DNA of 55,300 bases from SIG603 sp963589785 (GCA_963589785.1 CAVAMJ010000016.1:1-55300), one strand, 5' to 3'; numbered from the stretch's first letter, positions 38,797 to 48,085 are shown. Notes: generated by a model from the sequence alone, not told the origin. Numbers and translations: made by a program.

Positions 38797-39582
38797 CTAT
38801 CTTTTGTATTTTGTAATGCTCGTTACAATCGCCTCTATTTCGTCAGTGTCCAGCGGCGGCTTGCAAGCTGTCATGTTAACGAATTTCAATTCGTCTAAAA
38901 TCTGTTTCGGTTCGTAACCTTGATTGTGAAGTGCGCCGGCTAAAGAAGTAAGCGATAAATTACGACTGCCGTTTGTTATTTCAGGATAAGTCGGTCTAAG
39001 CTTTATGTGATTACCGTCTATTACATTCTCCCAAACGGGAGCGTAAATAATATTTCGGTTAGCATTGCCGCCGCTTTCTCTCGTTTCCGGGAAATAGGTA
39101 CTTACAACATAGTCAATAGCGGCTTGGTTTGCTTCTATGTCTTTGTAGAGAAGTGTGTCTCCGGTCATAATGAAGTATCTCGCCGTCTTATAGATCTCAA
39201 CCCCTTTGAGGTTGTTTTTACCTTTGAACGGTAAATCGCCTTTTAGCACGATATGAAAACCTCTACCGCTTCTTGACTTTTCGGTGTAGCTTTTACAGCG
39301 TCCGATTATATCCGCCGCTAAAGGAGACAAGAACCCGTCCTCGTCAAAACCGCAGTCAATGTCGATACCGACTAAGCCGTTATCGGCGAACACGAAACCG
39401 CAGTAGTCATAATGCCATAGATTGTAGGCTTCGAGTGCGGTCTCAAAGTCGCTCCATGTGGTGTAGTCGGTAGAAGATGCGGCTTTGTCTTCCCACGCTC
39501 TCATAGGTGCTTTACTGTCAGCCTTGGCACACACCCACTGATTTAACTCTTGTAGCTCTTTAGGAATGTTAGCGTAGTTCAT
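38797..39582 (-). CDS. Primase-polymerase (prim-pol) with PriCT domain
   Basis: 261 aa. LVGIDIDCGFDEDGFL carries the metal-binding acids and GRGFHIVLKG the downstream His of the archaeo-eukaryotic primase fold. The C-terminus (LTSLAGALHNQGYEPKQILD ... TDEIEAIVTSI) is a PriCT_1-like helical domain. Paired with the D5-like helicase, it starts replication. Confidence 0.85.
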   Translation of the reverse strand: MNYANIPKELQELNQWVCAKADSKAPMRAWEDKAASSTDYTTWSDFETALEAYNLWHYDYCGFVFADNGLVGIDIDCGFDEDGFLSPLAADIIGRCKSYTEKSRSGRGFHIVLKGDLPFKGKNNLKGVEIYKTARYFIMTGDTLLYKDIEANQAAIDYVVSTYFPETRESGGNANRNIIYAPVWENVIDGNHIKLRPTYPEITNGSRNLSLTSLAGALHNQGYEPKQILDELKFVNMTACKPPLDTDEIEAIVTSITKYKR

Positions 39583-39707
39583 TTCATTGGCTTTGTTTAC
39601 CTCTTTGATTTAAGCGTTTTAAAGCACCGTGACAGCGTTTTTAATTTTAGGAATATAAGTTCATTGCTTAAAGTCTAAAACGTTGTCTATGCCTTTTAAA
39701 ATTGATT

Positions 39708-39893
39708 TTATGATAGTTTCAGGGTTATCCCCTCGCCCAATCTTGCAAAACCGTTATAATCGCAGTGTCCTTTGTACCACGCACCGCAGTGTTCACGCTT
39801 GCATTCGACTTGATAATACTGAGTAGCGGTTGTTGTGATATCGTCCTCTCTCTGCCGTGTGAGTTCGGATTTTGTGAGATAAGGACAAATCAT
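39708..39893 (-). CDS. Small Cys-rich phage protein (61 aa)
   Basis: MICPYLTKSELTRQREDDIT with a CKREHCGAWYKGHC cluster suggests a zinc-binding fold. I chose the ATG at 39893, which overlaps the upstream stop (ATGA). The 39583-39707 gap downstream shows no gene. Confidence 0.55.
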   Translation of the reverse strand: MICPYLTKSELTRQREDDITTTATQYYQVECKREHCGAWYKGHCDYNGFARLGEGITLKLS

Positions 39894-40177
39894 ATCAGAC
39901 CTCTTTTCTTGGCAATCTCTTTTGTGGTTTTGCCTACTATGCTGTATACGGTGTCTTTGGTCGTATCGTGAAGCTGTGCAACGGTGGTAGTCCATAAACC
40001 ATAGCAAGCAACCTCTTTGATGATTTCAGTCTCGAAAGAGTTTCGGTTTTTCATAACTTGGTTGCAAGCGGTGTAATTGAGCTTGTCGGCGTGTCGTTTG
40101 AAGTGCTTCGGCTCTTTGTCGTAAGAGAAATAAAATCTAAGCATGTGAAAAACATAATCTTGATAGAACTGTCTCAT
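39890..40177 (-). CDS. Hypothetical phage protein (95 aa)
   Basis: MRQFYQDYVFHMLRFYFSYD begins a helical protein; EIIKEVACYGLWTTTVAQLH may hold a DNA-binding helix-turn-helix. No family recognised. Part of an overlapping gene chain. Confidence 0.55.
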   Translation of the reverse strand: MRQFYQDYVFHMLRFYFSYDKEPKHFKRHADKLNYTACNQVMKNRNSFETEIIKEVACYGLWTTTVAQLHDTTKDTVYSIVGKTTKEIAKKRGLI

Positions 40178-40380
40178 TCTTCTTTCCTCTTAGTTGCCGC
40201 CGCTTTAATGGCTTCTAATAGCTTGATGACACCTTTGAGACAGGATTGCGTTTGCTCAAGCAGGTCTAAAACTTTGAGATGTTTGTTTTCTAAAATCTTA
40301 ATCGAACCTAAAAGATATAAAAATTCAAACTGCACAAAGCAAAAAGCGAAAACAAGCATGGTTGATTGAATTGTTGTCAT
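40174..40380 (-). CDS. Small membrane protein with coiled coil (68 aa)
   Basis: One N-terminal membrane helix (STMLVFAFCFVQFEFLYLLG) then a coiled coil ending KRKEE. The ATG at 40380 follows AAGGAG and overlaps the previous stop (TAATG). Unknown function. Confidence 0.5.
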   Translation of the reverse strand: MTTIQSTMLVFAFCFVQFEFLYLLGSIKILENKHLKVLDLLEQTQSCLKGVIKLLEAIKAAATKRKEE

Positions 40381-40568
40381 TAGTAACTCCTTAGCCACAT
40401 TTTAGCGGCTTCTATATCGTCAAAAGTTCTTGTCCACGTGTCACCCGCCAAGTTATCAAGAGCCGCCCAGTACTTGCCGTAAGGGAATATATACAACCCC
40501 CTAGGCAAGCTGTAGCGGATGATTTTACGGGCTTGTTTATGGCTTATGATTTTAATAGCATAGCTCAT
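40380..40568 (-). CDS. Hypothetical phage protein (62 aa)
   Basis: MSYAIKIISHKQARKIIRYS begins it, ending DDIEAAKMWLRSY; a compact alpha/beta protein. It has no ribosome site of its own and starts inside the 59-aa gene, so translation should be coupled. A longer frame start upstream lacks support. Confidence 0.5.
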   Translation of the reverse strand: MSYAIKIISHKQARKIIRYSLPRGLYIFPYGKYWAALDNLAGDTWTRTFDDIEAAKMWLRSY

Positions 40569-40731
40569 TGAGATAGTCGGTGAAGTCTTCGAGGGCGTCG
40601 TTATAACCCTGTCGATAGCCTTTTTTGTAGGATTTAGAGTCAACTCCGCACTCACTGAGCCGGTTGTGATTGTCAGACTCCCATTCGTTGAGTGCTCTTA
40701 GAATAATTTCGATTGTTTCTTCGTCTATCAT
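40552..40731 (-). CDS. Hypothetical acidic phage protein (59 aa)
   Basis: MIDEETIEIILRALNEWESD begins it; ends DFTDYLNELCY. AAAGGAG lies upstream and the ATG overlaps the preceding TGA. It resembles small YonK/DUF-type phage proteins only in size. Function unknown. Confidence 0.6.
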   Translation of the reverse strand: MIDEETIEIILRALNEWESDNHNRLSECGVDSKSYKKGYRQGYNDALEDFTDYLNELCY

Positions 40732-40916
40732 TTTCTTTGCTCCTTTGTTCTGATTTTATTAGTGACAGCACGGACAAACTCGAATTTGTCTTTTTCTGCC
40801 CGTATCTGTCGATTGATTTCGTCTCTTTCTGCCCTGAACGCTTGATAGCTTGCGCATGCCGAGTGGCAACCTTCGTGGCGTTCAGGACAATTCTTGCATT
40901 GGCATGTGTTAATCAT
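40728..40916 (-). CDS. Small Cys/His-rich phage protein (62 aa)
   Basis: CQCKNCPERHEGCHSACASY near the N-terminus is a likely zinc knuckle, followed by a charged coiled coil (RAERDEINRQIRAEKDKFEF). This family is common in Firmicutes prophage early regions. Function unproven. Confidence 0.6.
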   Translation of the reverse strand: MINTCQCKNCPERHEGCHSACASYQAFRAERDEINRQIRAEKDKFEFVRAVTNKIRTKEQRK

Positions 40917-41548
40917 AGGCTTTCGAGTTTGGCAAGAGCGTTATTTGCTCCCATAGTCTTTGCCGTGCGTTTTAGTGCGGGCGTTTCGATTTTCAAGTAC
41001 TTATTCCATAGAGTGCTACAAGCAACATCAAGGTTGTATTTGCGCAGGTCTTTAGCGTACTGCATAACCTCTACTTCGAGCGTAGAAAGCCTTGGTGCAC
41101 CGATTTGCAAGCAGTAATTAAGGTGCTTGACAGCCAACTTAATGCCCATCCAAACACCGCAGTCAAACACGCTGTCAGAATATTTTCTTGTGCCCTCGTT
41201 GACAAGCTGTTGATTATAATCATCAGCAAAAAGATAAGTGAGTTGTTTGTCAGGGTAGTTGCGGTACTTGTGATTGTAGTCTCGATAGATGTCTTGATAG
41301 TCTCTGTCGGTCTTCATGATCCATGACTCAACGGCAAAAGATCTGCTCTCTGAATAATCAGAATACCTGCCTTTTGTCTTTTCAATCTCTCGTCTTATCG
41401 AGTCCTCAAGCTTCTTAATGCGGCTGTTGCCGATGCCGTATAGCTCATGGGCTTTGACCGTTACAATCAGGATGCCAAAGTTCATACCCTCGTCAATTGT
41501 GCCGCCAATAAGTCGATCTCGATAACGCTGCTTAATGTTGCATTTCAT
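40913..41548 (-). CDS. Hypothetical phage early protein (211 aa)
   Basis: MKCNIKQRYRDRLIGGTIDE begins it. No family recognised; mixed helical composition with a basic Ser/Tyr-rich segment (SIRREIEKTKGRYSDYSESR). The ATG overlaps the upstream stop (ATGA), so I prefer it to the upstream GTG-type start. Confidence 0.55.
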   Translation of the reverse strand: MKCNIKQRYRDRLIGGTIDEGMNFGILIVTVKAHELYGIGNSRIKKLEDSIRREIEKTKGRYSDYSESRSFAVESWIMKTDRDYQDIYRDYNHKYRNYPDKQLTYLFADDYNQQLVNEGTRKYSDSVFDCGVWMGIKLAVKHLNYCLQIGAPRLSTLEVEVMQYAKDLRKYNLDVACSTLWNKYLKIETPALKRTAKTMGANNALAKLESL

Positions 41549-41991
41549 TTCACACACCAACCCACTTCCCACGGTGAGAACTCACCGTCAAACGTAACCT
41601 TGACATAAGGAACATCAAGATCTTTGCGGCAATGCTCGCTTCTACAAGAGCAGAAGTCTTTTGCTCTGAAGACGGCGTCTTCAAGATAAGGTATAAACAA
41701 TGCGGCGGTTCGAGGAGTTTTAAACTCGTACAAAAAATCAAGGGTTTTCGTTCTGTCGGTTTTCTCGTGAGTTACCATATTAACCGACTTGATAGTTTTT
41801 GTGTTCTTGTTTTTGTGCGGCTCGAGATAGATGTATAATCCGGTCTTGTCAACAGAGACACTTACATTCTCTCTGTCGCTCCATACATCTAACGCCTTAA
41901 GCAAGGGTGGGTGTAGCGATATAGTGTACTGTGTGTCGTTATAGCGTTGTGCTGTCAGCCATACAGACTGAGGAGAATTGTGATATGTCAT
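41545..41991 (-). CDS. Hypothetical phage early protein (148 aa)
   Basis: MTYHNSPQSVWLTAQRYNDT begins it. DFCSCRSEHCRKDLDVPYVK contains a CxC/CxxxxC-like cluster that could bind zinc. It lies between the DUF669-type protein and a 211-aa gene. Function unknown. Confidence 0.55.
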   Translation of the reverse strand: MTYHNSPQSVWLTAQRYNDTQYTISLHPPLLKALDVWSDRENVSVSVDKTGLYIYLEPHKNKNTKTIKSVNMVTHEKTDRTKTLDFLYEFKTPRTAALFIPYLEDAVFRAKDFCSCRSEHCRKDLDVPYVKVTFDGEFSPWEVGWCVK

Positions 41992-42032
41992 ATGTTACCT
42001 CTTTGTTTTAGGCGGTGAGTGGGATAACCCAC

Positions 42033-42503
42033 TCAACCTAAAAGATCGTCAATGTTAAGTCCTGTTGATTCGTTTCTTGGGGTGTTGTGACCGAGATTGA
42101 GTGCCCTCTGTGTTGCCGGCTCGTCGAAACCGTCCGCCGGTGCTTTTTCGCCGAGGTTCGCAAATGTCATTGTCTTGGTAGGGTCTTTCTTGCTTGGTAG
42201 GGAGGTGTGCACCACCTCAGCCCAAATGTAATGGTCGACAAGCTCGCTTGGGTCAATGTCTTCGAGACCGTAGTCGTTCATAGCTGTTTTAGCGAAGTAA
42301 GAGAATGCTCCGAGAGCCTTTTCGTTGAATGTGTTGTCGTTGTTCTTGACGGAAAAACGCTCAGTGTGAGTCATACCCTTTGCGTTCACAAGCTTGATTT
42401 CAATTCTTCCAAAATCCTCATCGTAATGTGCTTCGTAGATACGGAATATATAACCGCCCTCAGGGATGAGGGTGAAGCCGTTCGTCATGGGTATTCTTGC
42501 CAT
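42033..42503 (-). CDS. DUF669-like ssDNA-binding-type protein
   Basis: 156 aa: FTLIPEGGYIFRIYEAHYDE, then ALGAFSYFAKTAMNDYGLED and the acidic tip STGLNIDDLLG. This is typical of DUF669 proteins beside YqaJ/ERF in phages, whose OB-like fold and acidic tail suggest SSB-like activity. Confidence 0.7.
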   Translation of the reverse strand: MARIPMTNGFTLIPEGGYIFRIYEAHYDEDFGRIEIKLVNAKGMTHTERFSVKNNDNTFNEKALGAFSYFAKTAMNDYGLEDIDPSELVDHYIWAEVVHTSLPSKKDPTKTMTFANLGEKAPADGFDEPATQRALNLGHNTPRNESTGLNIDDLLG

Positions 42504-42518
42504 TGTAGTATCCTCCTG

Positions 42519-43553
42519 TTATTTAACTGTGATTCTATAAGTTTCAGACTTTTTCGAATATTTATCCAAAATTCCGTCTGCTTTTAACGCTGTTTTGTCA
42601 ATGGTAGTCGTCTCTGAACGAGAGACCGTCCATGTGTAGGTTTTTCCTTTGACTTCAACCTTTTTATCGCCGTCACGGAACTGTGACATTGCCTGTTCCT
42701 TGATGATGTCATTGATTGTTTTCAGTCGTTTTTCCTTTTCGGCATTGCTTGCCGCCGCTTCGTCTAGCTCCGCTTTCAAGCCCTCTGCTTCTGCTATGAG
42801 AGACTCTAAGTCAGTCTCAGGCGATAGCGTGTTTGTTCTTAGTGCCGCAAGGATTTCAGCGTCCTTTTTCTCGTCATACTCCGGGGAAACACCGGTATCG
42901 ACATAATCAGCCCACCACTTTTCAACTGTTGCCACCTTATCGGCAAAATCAGGGTATCGCTCAGAGACTTTGAACTCAACAGTGATAGTGTTGCTTGCGT
43001 TCGGCACATATGCATCGGGGTTCTTGTAGTCGTTGTCTTCGAGGAATGACGCCACCATGATTACATCATCAACACCGAGAAGATATGCATATAAAGCCGC
43101 CTGTAAAGCGTAGTATTCCGGAACATCCTTGCTCCAGTCTTCGGCGCGCTTTGTTGTCTTCATTTCGAGAACGGCTTCGATGTGCTCGCCGTCTTCGCTC
43201 TTGAGCAGATAGTCCCACATACCGCCGAGGTGCTTACTGTCAGGGAAGAAGTCGCCGTAAGTCTTTTTGAAGTAATCTTCGCCCCACACATCAGACGGTC
43301 TCACAATGTCGAGTCCGTACGACTGCTCCATGTAAGAAGCCTGCTTTGGTTCAATGGTCTTACCTGCAACGGTATAGATTGTGTCCGCGAAAGGTACTTC
43401 ATAAGTCTTGGTGATAGCGCACCACATTTCAAATGCGGTACTCCACGGGTTCAAGCCGAGAATGGTTGCAAACCTCGTGCCGGTTATTTTCTTTGTCTTT
43501 TTCGGCGGTGCAATCTGAATACGATTACCGTTTAACCATTTGATTTCTGTCAT
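42519..43553 (-). CDS. YqaJ-family exonuclease (phage recombination)
   Basis: 344 aa. GTRFATILGLNPWSTAFEMW starts the YqaJ/lambda-exonuclease fold. Active-site acids sit in HLGGMWDYLL and AVLEMKTTKRA (E-x-K), a PD-(D/E)xK nuclease. A C-terminal coiled coil (LKAELDEAAASNAEKEKRLK) follows. It degrades 5' strands to feed the ERF annealing protein encoded next door, a Red-like pair. Confidence 0.88.
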   Translation of the reverse strand: MTEIKWLNGNRIQIAPPKKTKKITGTRFATILGLNPWSTAFEMWCAITKTYEVPFADTIYTVAGKTIEPKQASYMEQSYGLDIVRPSDVWGEDYFKKTYGDFFPDSKHLGGMWDYLLKSEDGEHIEAVLEMKTTKRAEDWSKDVPEYYALQAALYAYLLGVDDVIMVASFLEDNDYKNPDAYVPNASNTITVEFKVSERYPDFADKVATVEKWWADYVDTGVSPEYDEKKDAEILAALRTNTLSPETDLESLIAEAEGLKAELDEAAASNAEKEKRLKTINDIIKEQAMSQFRDGDKKVEVKGKTYTWTVSRSETTTIDKTALKADGILDKYSKKSETYRITVK

Positions 43554-43554
43554 A

Positions 43555-44253
43555 TTAACCCTCCAACATTGCTGTTATTTTCTGAATTAAAGTCTCGCAG
43601 TCAGCTTTAGAGATGACCGTGAAGCCCTGTGTCTGCACTCCGATATTCATAATCATTTCTTCTTTGCTCGGGTCTTTCTCTCTCAGCTTTTTGAGCACAT
43701 TCTTAAGTCCTTTAATCTGCAATGCGGAAGCGTTCTCGTTAGGTGCTGTCAGAGTCTCTTTAACATCTTTTCTCTGCTCAGGTGTCGCCGGGAGCTTAGG
43801 AGCGGCGGTCGCTAAGTGCTGATTGTTCGTGTTCTTGTCGATTGTCGGTTCGATTTCATCGTTTACGCAGATGTCCATAGCGATAAGATACAAGTATCTT
43901 CGCATGTAGGTGATAGAGCTACCGAGCGCCTGCATGTCGTTAGTGACCTGCTTTCCGGCATTAGATACAATCGGCTGGATCTGATTGAACGGAACAAAGA
44001 AGTCAATAGTTTCTTCCGGTTTTTCAGTGTTAACGATTGTGAGCTTCGCTTCAGTGTCCGTAAAGTTTGCGATAGCGACAAGTCCCATGTCGTTAAAAAT
44101 GTGGGTGACTGTCGGCACAATGTCCTTGAGCTCAAAGTACTTGAAAGATAACTGCATGTTCTTTCCGCTCTGATTGATGTCAGAGACAAGAAACCTCTCT
44201 CGTGCTTCGATGAGCTTCTGATAGACATTCTGTGTTTTTGTTGCGTTTGGCAC
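43555..44253 (-). CDS. ERF-family single-strand annealing protein
   Basis: 232 aa from a GTG with AAGGAGG 9 nt upstream. QKLIEARERFLVSDINQSGK, SFKYFELKDIVPTVTHIFND and ALGSSITYMRRYLYLIAMDI are hallmark ERF stretches. It anneals complementary single strands in phage recombination. The polymerase frame upstream runs into it without a stop, so a fusion may also be made. Confidence 0.85.
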   Translation of the reverse strand: MPNATKTQNVYQKLIEARERFLVSDINQSGKNMQLSFKYFELKDIVPTVTHIFNDMGLVAIANFTDTEAKLTIVNTEKPEETIDFFVPFNQIQPIVSNAGKQVTNDMQALGSSITYMRRYLYLIAMDICVNDEIEPTIDKNTNNQHLATAAPKLPATPEQRKDVKETLTAPNENASALQIKGLKNVLKKLREKDPSKEEMIMNIGVQTQGFTVISKADCETLIQKITAMLEG

Positions 44254-45243
44254 TTTCTTAGTCCTCCTTGTTTTCTTTTCAGGCTTGATGCCTTTGAAAT
44301 CGTCAACTCTCTTCTTAGCCATATCGATGTAAAAAGACTTATCAACATCGGCGATACTGAGCTTGTTATCATTGTCGATAATGCAATGCTCAGGAAGTGA
44401 GTCGATTTTAGCTTCTGAGTCGTTTTCCGCTTTCACTTTATAGATTTTCCCGTAACGGGTATCGGATGTAGCATACACACGATTGACCTTTTGTATGGGG
44501 TGTTTAACACCGTCTATGAGGTGATAAGCTTCTTTGTATTTTGCACCGGCTTTTGCAATTATTTGGAATTGAAAAATGTCGTTGCAATTATTGATAGTGT
44601 CCTCAACTGGTGTACAGTTCACAAAATATTCTTTGAGTGCTGTTGCAACAATTACGCAAGAGTTATTCACATTGAACGCACCCGCCGGGGATATTCCTTT
44701 GACGAGGTATCCGCCCTTGGCTTTGGCTTTTCCGTCTTTTTGAACCTCTATGTAATTGTTAACATCCTTTTGGACAATTCTTGTGATAACATCTTCTTCA
44801 AGCTCGAACCCTGTCCTTTCTTGCCATTCGTCAATCATCGCCTTAACCAGCGTATAATCCGAGTCGTCAAACTCAATCATAATACCGTCGGTGTTAAGCT
44901 GAATGATTTTCAGGTCTTCAACGTCTTTATATAAGTGCATAGCAAGCTCAAGTAGATACAGCTGTCCGCTTATGCATACAGACCGTCCCATTAAAGGATC
45001 GTAAAGGTCGTTGTACTGATTGAGAAGACAACCGTAAGTTGTGTTGCACACAAGCTTGAGTGCGTTAGCCGTGGCGGTATCGCCCGCCGCTTTGGCTTGC
45101 ATTCTCCTTTCGAGAACATCTTCATAAACCTTAGGTGAAGGAATATTTCGGCTGGTGTAACCGTTGACTGTCATTAAATGTGGGTAGTATGAACCCACAT
45201 CGAAGTTACGAATAATCCTTATGTTTCGCCACCCTCTTTCCAT
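44254..45243 (-). pseudogene. Family-B DNA polymerase, palm/thumb half (split)
   Basis: It carries motif A RNFDVGSYYPHLM, motif B KLVCNTTYGCL and motif C QLNTDGIMIEF, ending YIDMAKKRVDDFKGIKPEKK. The catalytic Asp residues of motifs A and C are present. The frame differs from the exonuclease half and no ribosome site precedes its ATG at 45243. It reads without a stop into ERF; in the neighbouring frame a TAA (44258-44260) would end the gene right at the ERF ribosome site. The split and the missing stop suggest two small indels, in nature or in assembly. Confidence 0.7.
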
Positions 45244-46055
45244 ATGTAATTAGGGATCGCACCGTGGATGCCTCCGTAACCGATAGTGACGGGGCACTCG
45301 CCTATCATCAGATTGAGTTTGCCTTTGAAGCACTCTTCATCGGATATGTTCTCGTCTTTCAGTCTGTCGAAAAACTCAAACACTTCTTTCGGTATATACT
45401 TTTTCTCGAGGTTTGGCGGATAGGTGTACGCTCTCTCATCATTATGCGGCTGTAACTTCGCTTGTAGCATAGCCGCCGTAAGCTTGGCGTTCGTCATACT
45501 TAACGCTTTAACGCTGTCAAGCTTTGCCAGCTTGCCGAGGTTGATTTTGTTCTTCAAGTAGTCCTTACGAATGTCGATAAGCTTTTCGGTTGTGTCTACA
45601 TCGTGCTTGCAATAGAATTCCGTTTCGGCTCGTTCATCAGCTGTCAGCGGTCTGTTAATGTCGAACGGGACAGTAGACTCTCGTATCGGCAAACCTAAGT
45701 GTCCCTCAATCGCCTTTAGCGACAAGCCTTGCTGTGTGTCGTCTCGAATATCAACATTGTTGAAGTCGGCGTAGATGCCCTCAAGAAGCGGGCACTGCCA
45801 GCCTTGACCGCCGCTAACGATATAATCATTTACCTTTTTGATTTCAGTCGGTGATAAACCGCCGATAATCGCCTTGACTATGTACTGATCATAGTGTTTC
45901 GAGTTAAATCCGATATAGACACTGTCGCTTGATATGCTCGATTTAAGTGCTTCGTTATCGTTCCAAATGCAAGTAAAGCGTCCTGTCTCTTTGTCTTTGA
46001 ATATCACAAGCCAGTCATAGGCGAAACACTCTACGTCATATGTGATTATGTTCAT
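45219..46055 (-). CDS. Family-B DNA polymerase, exonuclease half
   Basis: 278 aa. MNIITYDVECFAYDWLVIFK carries Exo I (D-x-E). GFNSKHYDQYI and FYCKHDVDTTEKLI fit Exo II and III of a 3'-5' proofreading domain. The frame stops (TAA, 45219) just before the palm motif A, in the other frame from 45243. The ATG at 46055 follows GGGGG and overlaps the helicase stop (ATGA). Confidence 0.75.
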   Translation of the reverse strand: MNIITYDVECFAYDWLVIFKDKETGRFTCIWNDNEALKSSISSDSVYIGFNSKHYDQYIVKAIIGGLSPTEIKKVNDYIVSGGQGWQCPLLEGIYADFNNVDIRDDTQQGLSLKAIEGHLGLPIRESTVPFDINRPLTADERAETEFYCKHDVDTTEKLIDIRKDYLKNKINLGKLAKLDSVKALSMTNAKLTAAMLQAKLQPHNDERAYTYPPNLEKKYIPKEVFEFFDRLKDENISDEECFKGKLNLMIGECPVTIGYGGIHGAIPNYIWKEGGET

Positions 46056-47455
46056 TGTTTGTCCCCCGTTCCGAAATAGCAATTGTTCTTGCGATATATG
46101 CCACGTCTGCTACTATAAGCTCTCGCAAGGGATTTTATATCCCAATCGATGAAGTCATAGCACACTGGATCTGCTTTACCGTTAAAGGTTCTTGCCACTC
46201 GTCCGATTGACTGTGTAATAACCGCATAGTCTCGCTGAGGTGTCGTCAAAAACAAGCGTTCAAGCCTTGGAATGTCCAACCCTTCTTTACAGAGAGAGTA
46301 TGTAGCGAATAGATACTTTTTCGATCCTGTTCGCATATCTTCGATAGCCTGTTCCCGTTCTGCTTTGCCCTTTTTGGTAGACATCTTACCGCTGATCAGC
46401 ACGGCTTCGTTTTGCATTCTGTCCGGTAACATTGACTTTAACATTTCGAGGTGGTGTATCCTGTCGGACAGTATCAAAGACGGTCGGTCTTCGTTCTCGA
46501 GTATGCTATCAATGATTAGTCGATTGCGCGTGCTGTCCTCGCATAGATAGTTAATCAGCTTCACATAGTTGATTGTGCCGTCAGTATTCAGAACCTTGTC
46601 GCTCATCATAAGAGAAGTGTCAACGGGACAAATACCGACTCGCATTATCTTATCCGCTACTGCTTCGTCAGGAACTCGATACGCTATATCGCCGACTAAC
46701 GCTTTAGTCGCTATTATCATATCGTCAGCACGATGAACTGTAGCTGATAAACCGAATTTGTGTCTTGCCGCAAGGCTGTTAAGCACCTTGTGATACATCG
46801 TCATTGTGGTAGGACTACCGCTAACACGGTGAACCTCGTCGGTGATAATCACATCCCAGTAGTCACGATACTGTGCTAAATCAAGCTTGCTCATCGTCTG
46901 AATGGTGGCAAAGGTGATACCTTTTCCAATGTTGACCTTGCCATCTGTGATAGTGCCTATAAGGTCTTCGCCAATGTACTGCTTCGCCCTGTCTCTGCTC
47001 TGATTGATAAGGTCTCGAGTGTGACACAACCATAGAGTTCTTCGCTTTAGCTTCGCCGCTATTGCAATTCCCATTTGTGTTTTACCGGACCCGGCGGCAC
47101 TCTGTAGGATGCCATACCCCGCCGTGCACATAGCTTGAACCGCTTTTTTCTGATAGTCATATAACGGTATGTCAGCGTGATAGTCTATCTCTTCGCCCTG
47201 CTTGAAGTTGCTAACAAGAATTGCGTCCTTGTAAGAAGACGGCGGTAATAGGTCAAGTGCCCCGTAAGGGAGTATAAGCTTGTCACCGTGAACCTCAAAC
47301 AATGAGATTGTACGAGGTGTGTTACCCGTCCAAAGGTTCATTCTTGATTTCTTTGCGAATTCAGGATTGAGAAGAATTAAATTCTTCTTGACGGCTAAAA
47401 TCATTAAATCAGTCGGATTAGTGACCGTTATGTTATTGGATTTCTCAATCAGCAT
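46052..47455 (-). CDS. DEAD/DEAH-type superfamily 2 helicase
   Basis: 467 aa. Motif I LQSAAGSGKTQMGIAIA, motif II IITDEVHRVSG, motif III GLSATVHRADD and motif VI ITQSIGRVARTF define an SF2 helicase/translocase. Early replication operon, downstream of the nuclease. Confidence 0.9.
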   Translation of the reverse strand: MLIEKSNNITVTNPTDLMILAVKKNLILLNPEFAKKSRMNLWTGNTPRTISLFEVHGDKLILPYGALDLLPPSSYKDAILVSNFKQGEEIDYHADIPLYDYQKKAVQAMCTAGYGILQSAAGSGKTQMGIAIAAKLKRRTLWLCHTRDLINQSRDRAKQYIGEDLIGTITDGKVNIGKGITFATIQTMSKLDLAQYRDYWDVIITDEVHRVSGSPTTMTMYHKVLNSLAARHKFGLSATVHRADDMIIATKALVGDIAYRVPDEAVADKIMRVGICPVDTSLMMSDKVLNTDGTINYVKLINYLCEDSTRNRLIIDSILENEDRPSLILSDRIHHLEMLKSMLPDRMQNEAVLISGKMSTKKGKAEREQAIEDMRTGSKKYLFATYSLCKEGLDIPRLERLFLTTPQRDYAVITQSIGRVARTFNGKADPVCYDFIDWDIKSLARAYSSRRGIYRKNNCYFGTGDKQ

Positions 47456-47763
47456 AAGGTCAACCACCTGTCAAAAGGTATTCCGTATGTGCGGATATCA
47501 ACCATGTTGAGGCTTGCTTTCTCCTCTGCTAACTCCTGAAGAACGAACCTCTGTAGCATATAGATGTCTTCATCAACCTTGAGGGCGAACCTACCATGAC
47601 ACACCTTGCAGTCGATTATATATGCTAATCTGTCTCGCACGGCGATAACATCAGCCGGCTGTCCGCTTTGGTTCTGTGCCATGTTGTGCACCCAAAACCC
47701 GTATTGCGATAGAAGTTCGCAAAAATCACGCTCGAACTGATTTCCGTTGATTTTGTTGTTCAT
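47449..47763 (-). CDS. PD-(D/E)xK nuclease, Holliday-junction-resolvase-like
   Basis: 104 aa. NGNQFERDFCELLSQYGFWV, GQPADVIAVRDRLAYIIDCK and CKVCHGRF contain the E, D and D-x-K pattern of archaeal Hjc/RecU-like nucleases. Next to the SF2 helicase. It probably processes branched phage DNA. A VRR-NUC type enzyme is the main alternative. Confidence 0.75.
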   Translation of the reverse strand: MNNKINGNQFERDFCELLSQYGFWVHNMAQNQSGQPADVIAVRDRLAYIIDCKVCHGRFALKVDEDIYMLQRFVLQELAEEKASLNMVDIRTYGIPFDRWLTLC

Positions 47764-47829
47764 CGGTCTTGTGTTTACCTCCTTATTCTGCTACAATGTA
47801 GGTGTTTGTTTTTGCAAGCTGTTTGCACA

Positions 47830-48081
47830 TTATCGTGCACGGCTTGCTTTTCTTTTTGCCCGTGCTTCGGCACGCTCGGCAGCTCTCTCCTCACGGATAG
47901 CGGCATTGATACCGTGTGTCCACACACTCCATACGATTAGTATTACCGCTACGAGTAGTAGCCACTTGCCGTGGGATACTGCTGTATCTCTCGCCATGCC
48001 GTACATGGCATCCAGTGAAGCCGCCAATATTCCGCCGCTGATGATAAACTTTGCGCCCTTTAAAAGTTTGAGCTGTGTCAT
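47830..48081 (-). CDS. Small membrane protein with basic tail (83 aa)
   Basis: Two hydrophobic segments (AKFIISGGILAASLDAMYGM and KWLLLVAVILIVWSVWTHGI) and a long basic helix (EERAAERAEARAKRKASRAR). Early-operon position directly after the HTH genes. Superinfection exclusion or conversion is possible but unsupported by homology. Confidence 0.55.
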   Translation of the reverse strand: MTQLKLLKGAKFIISGGILAASLDAMYGMARDTAVSHGKWLLLVAVILIVWSVWTHGINAAIREERAAERAEARAKRKASRAR

Positions 48082-48085
48082 GGTC

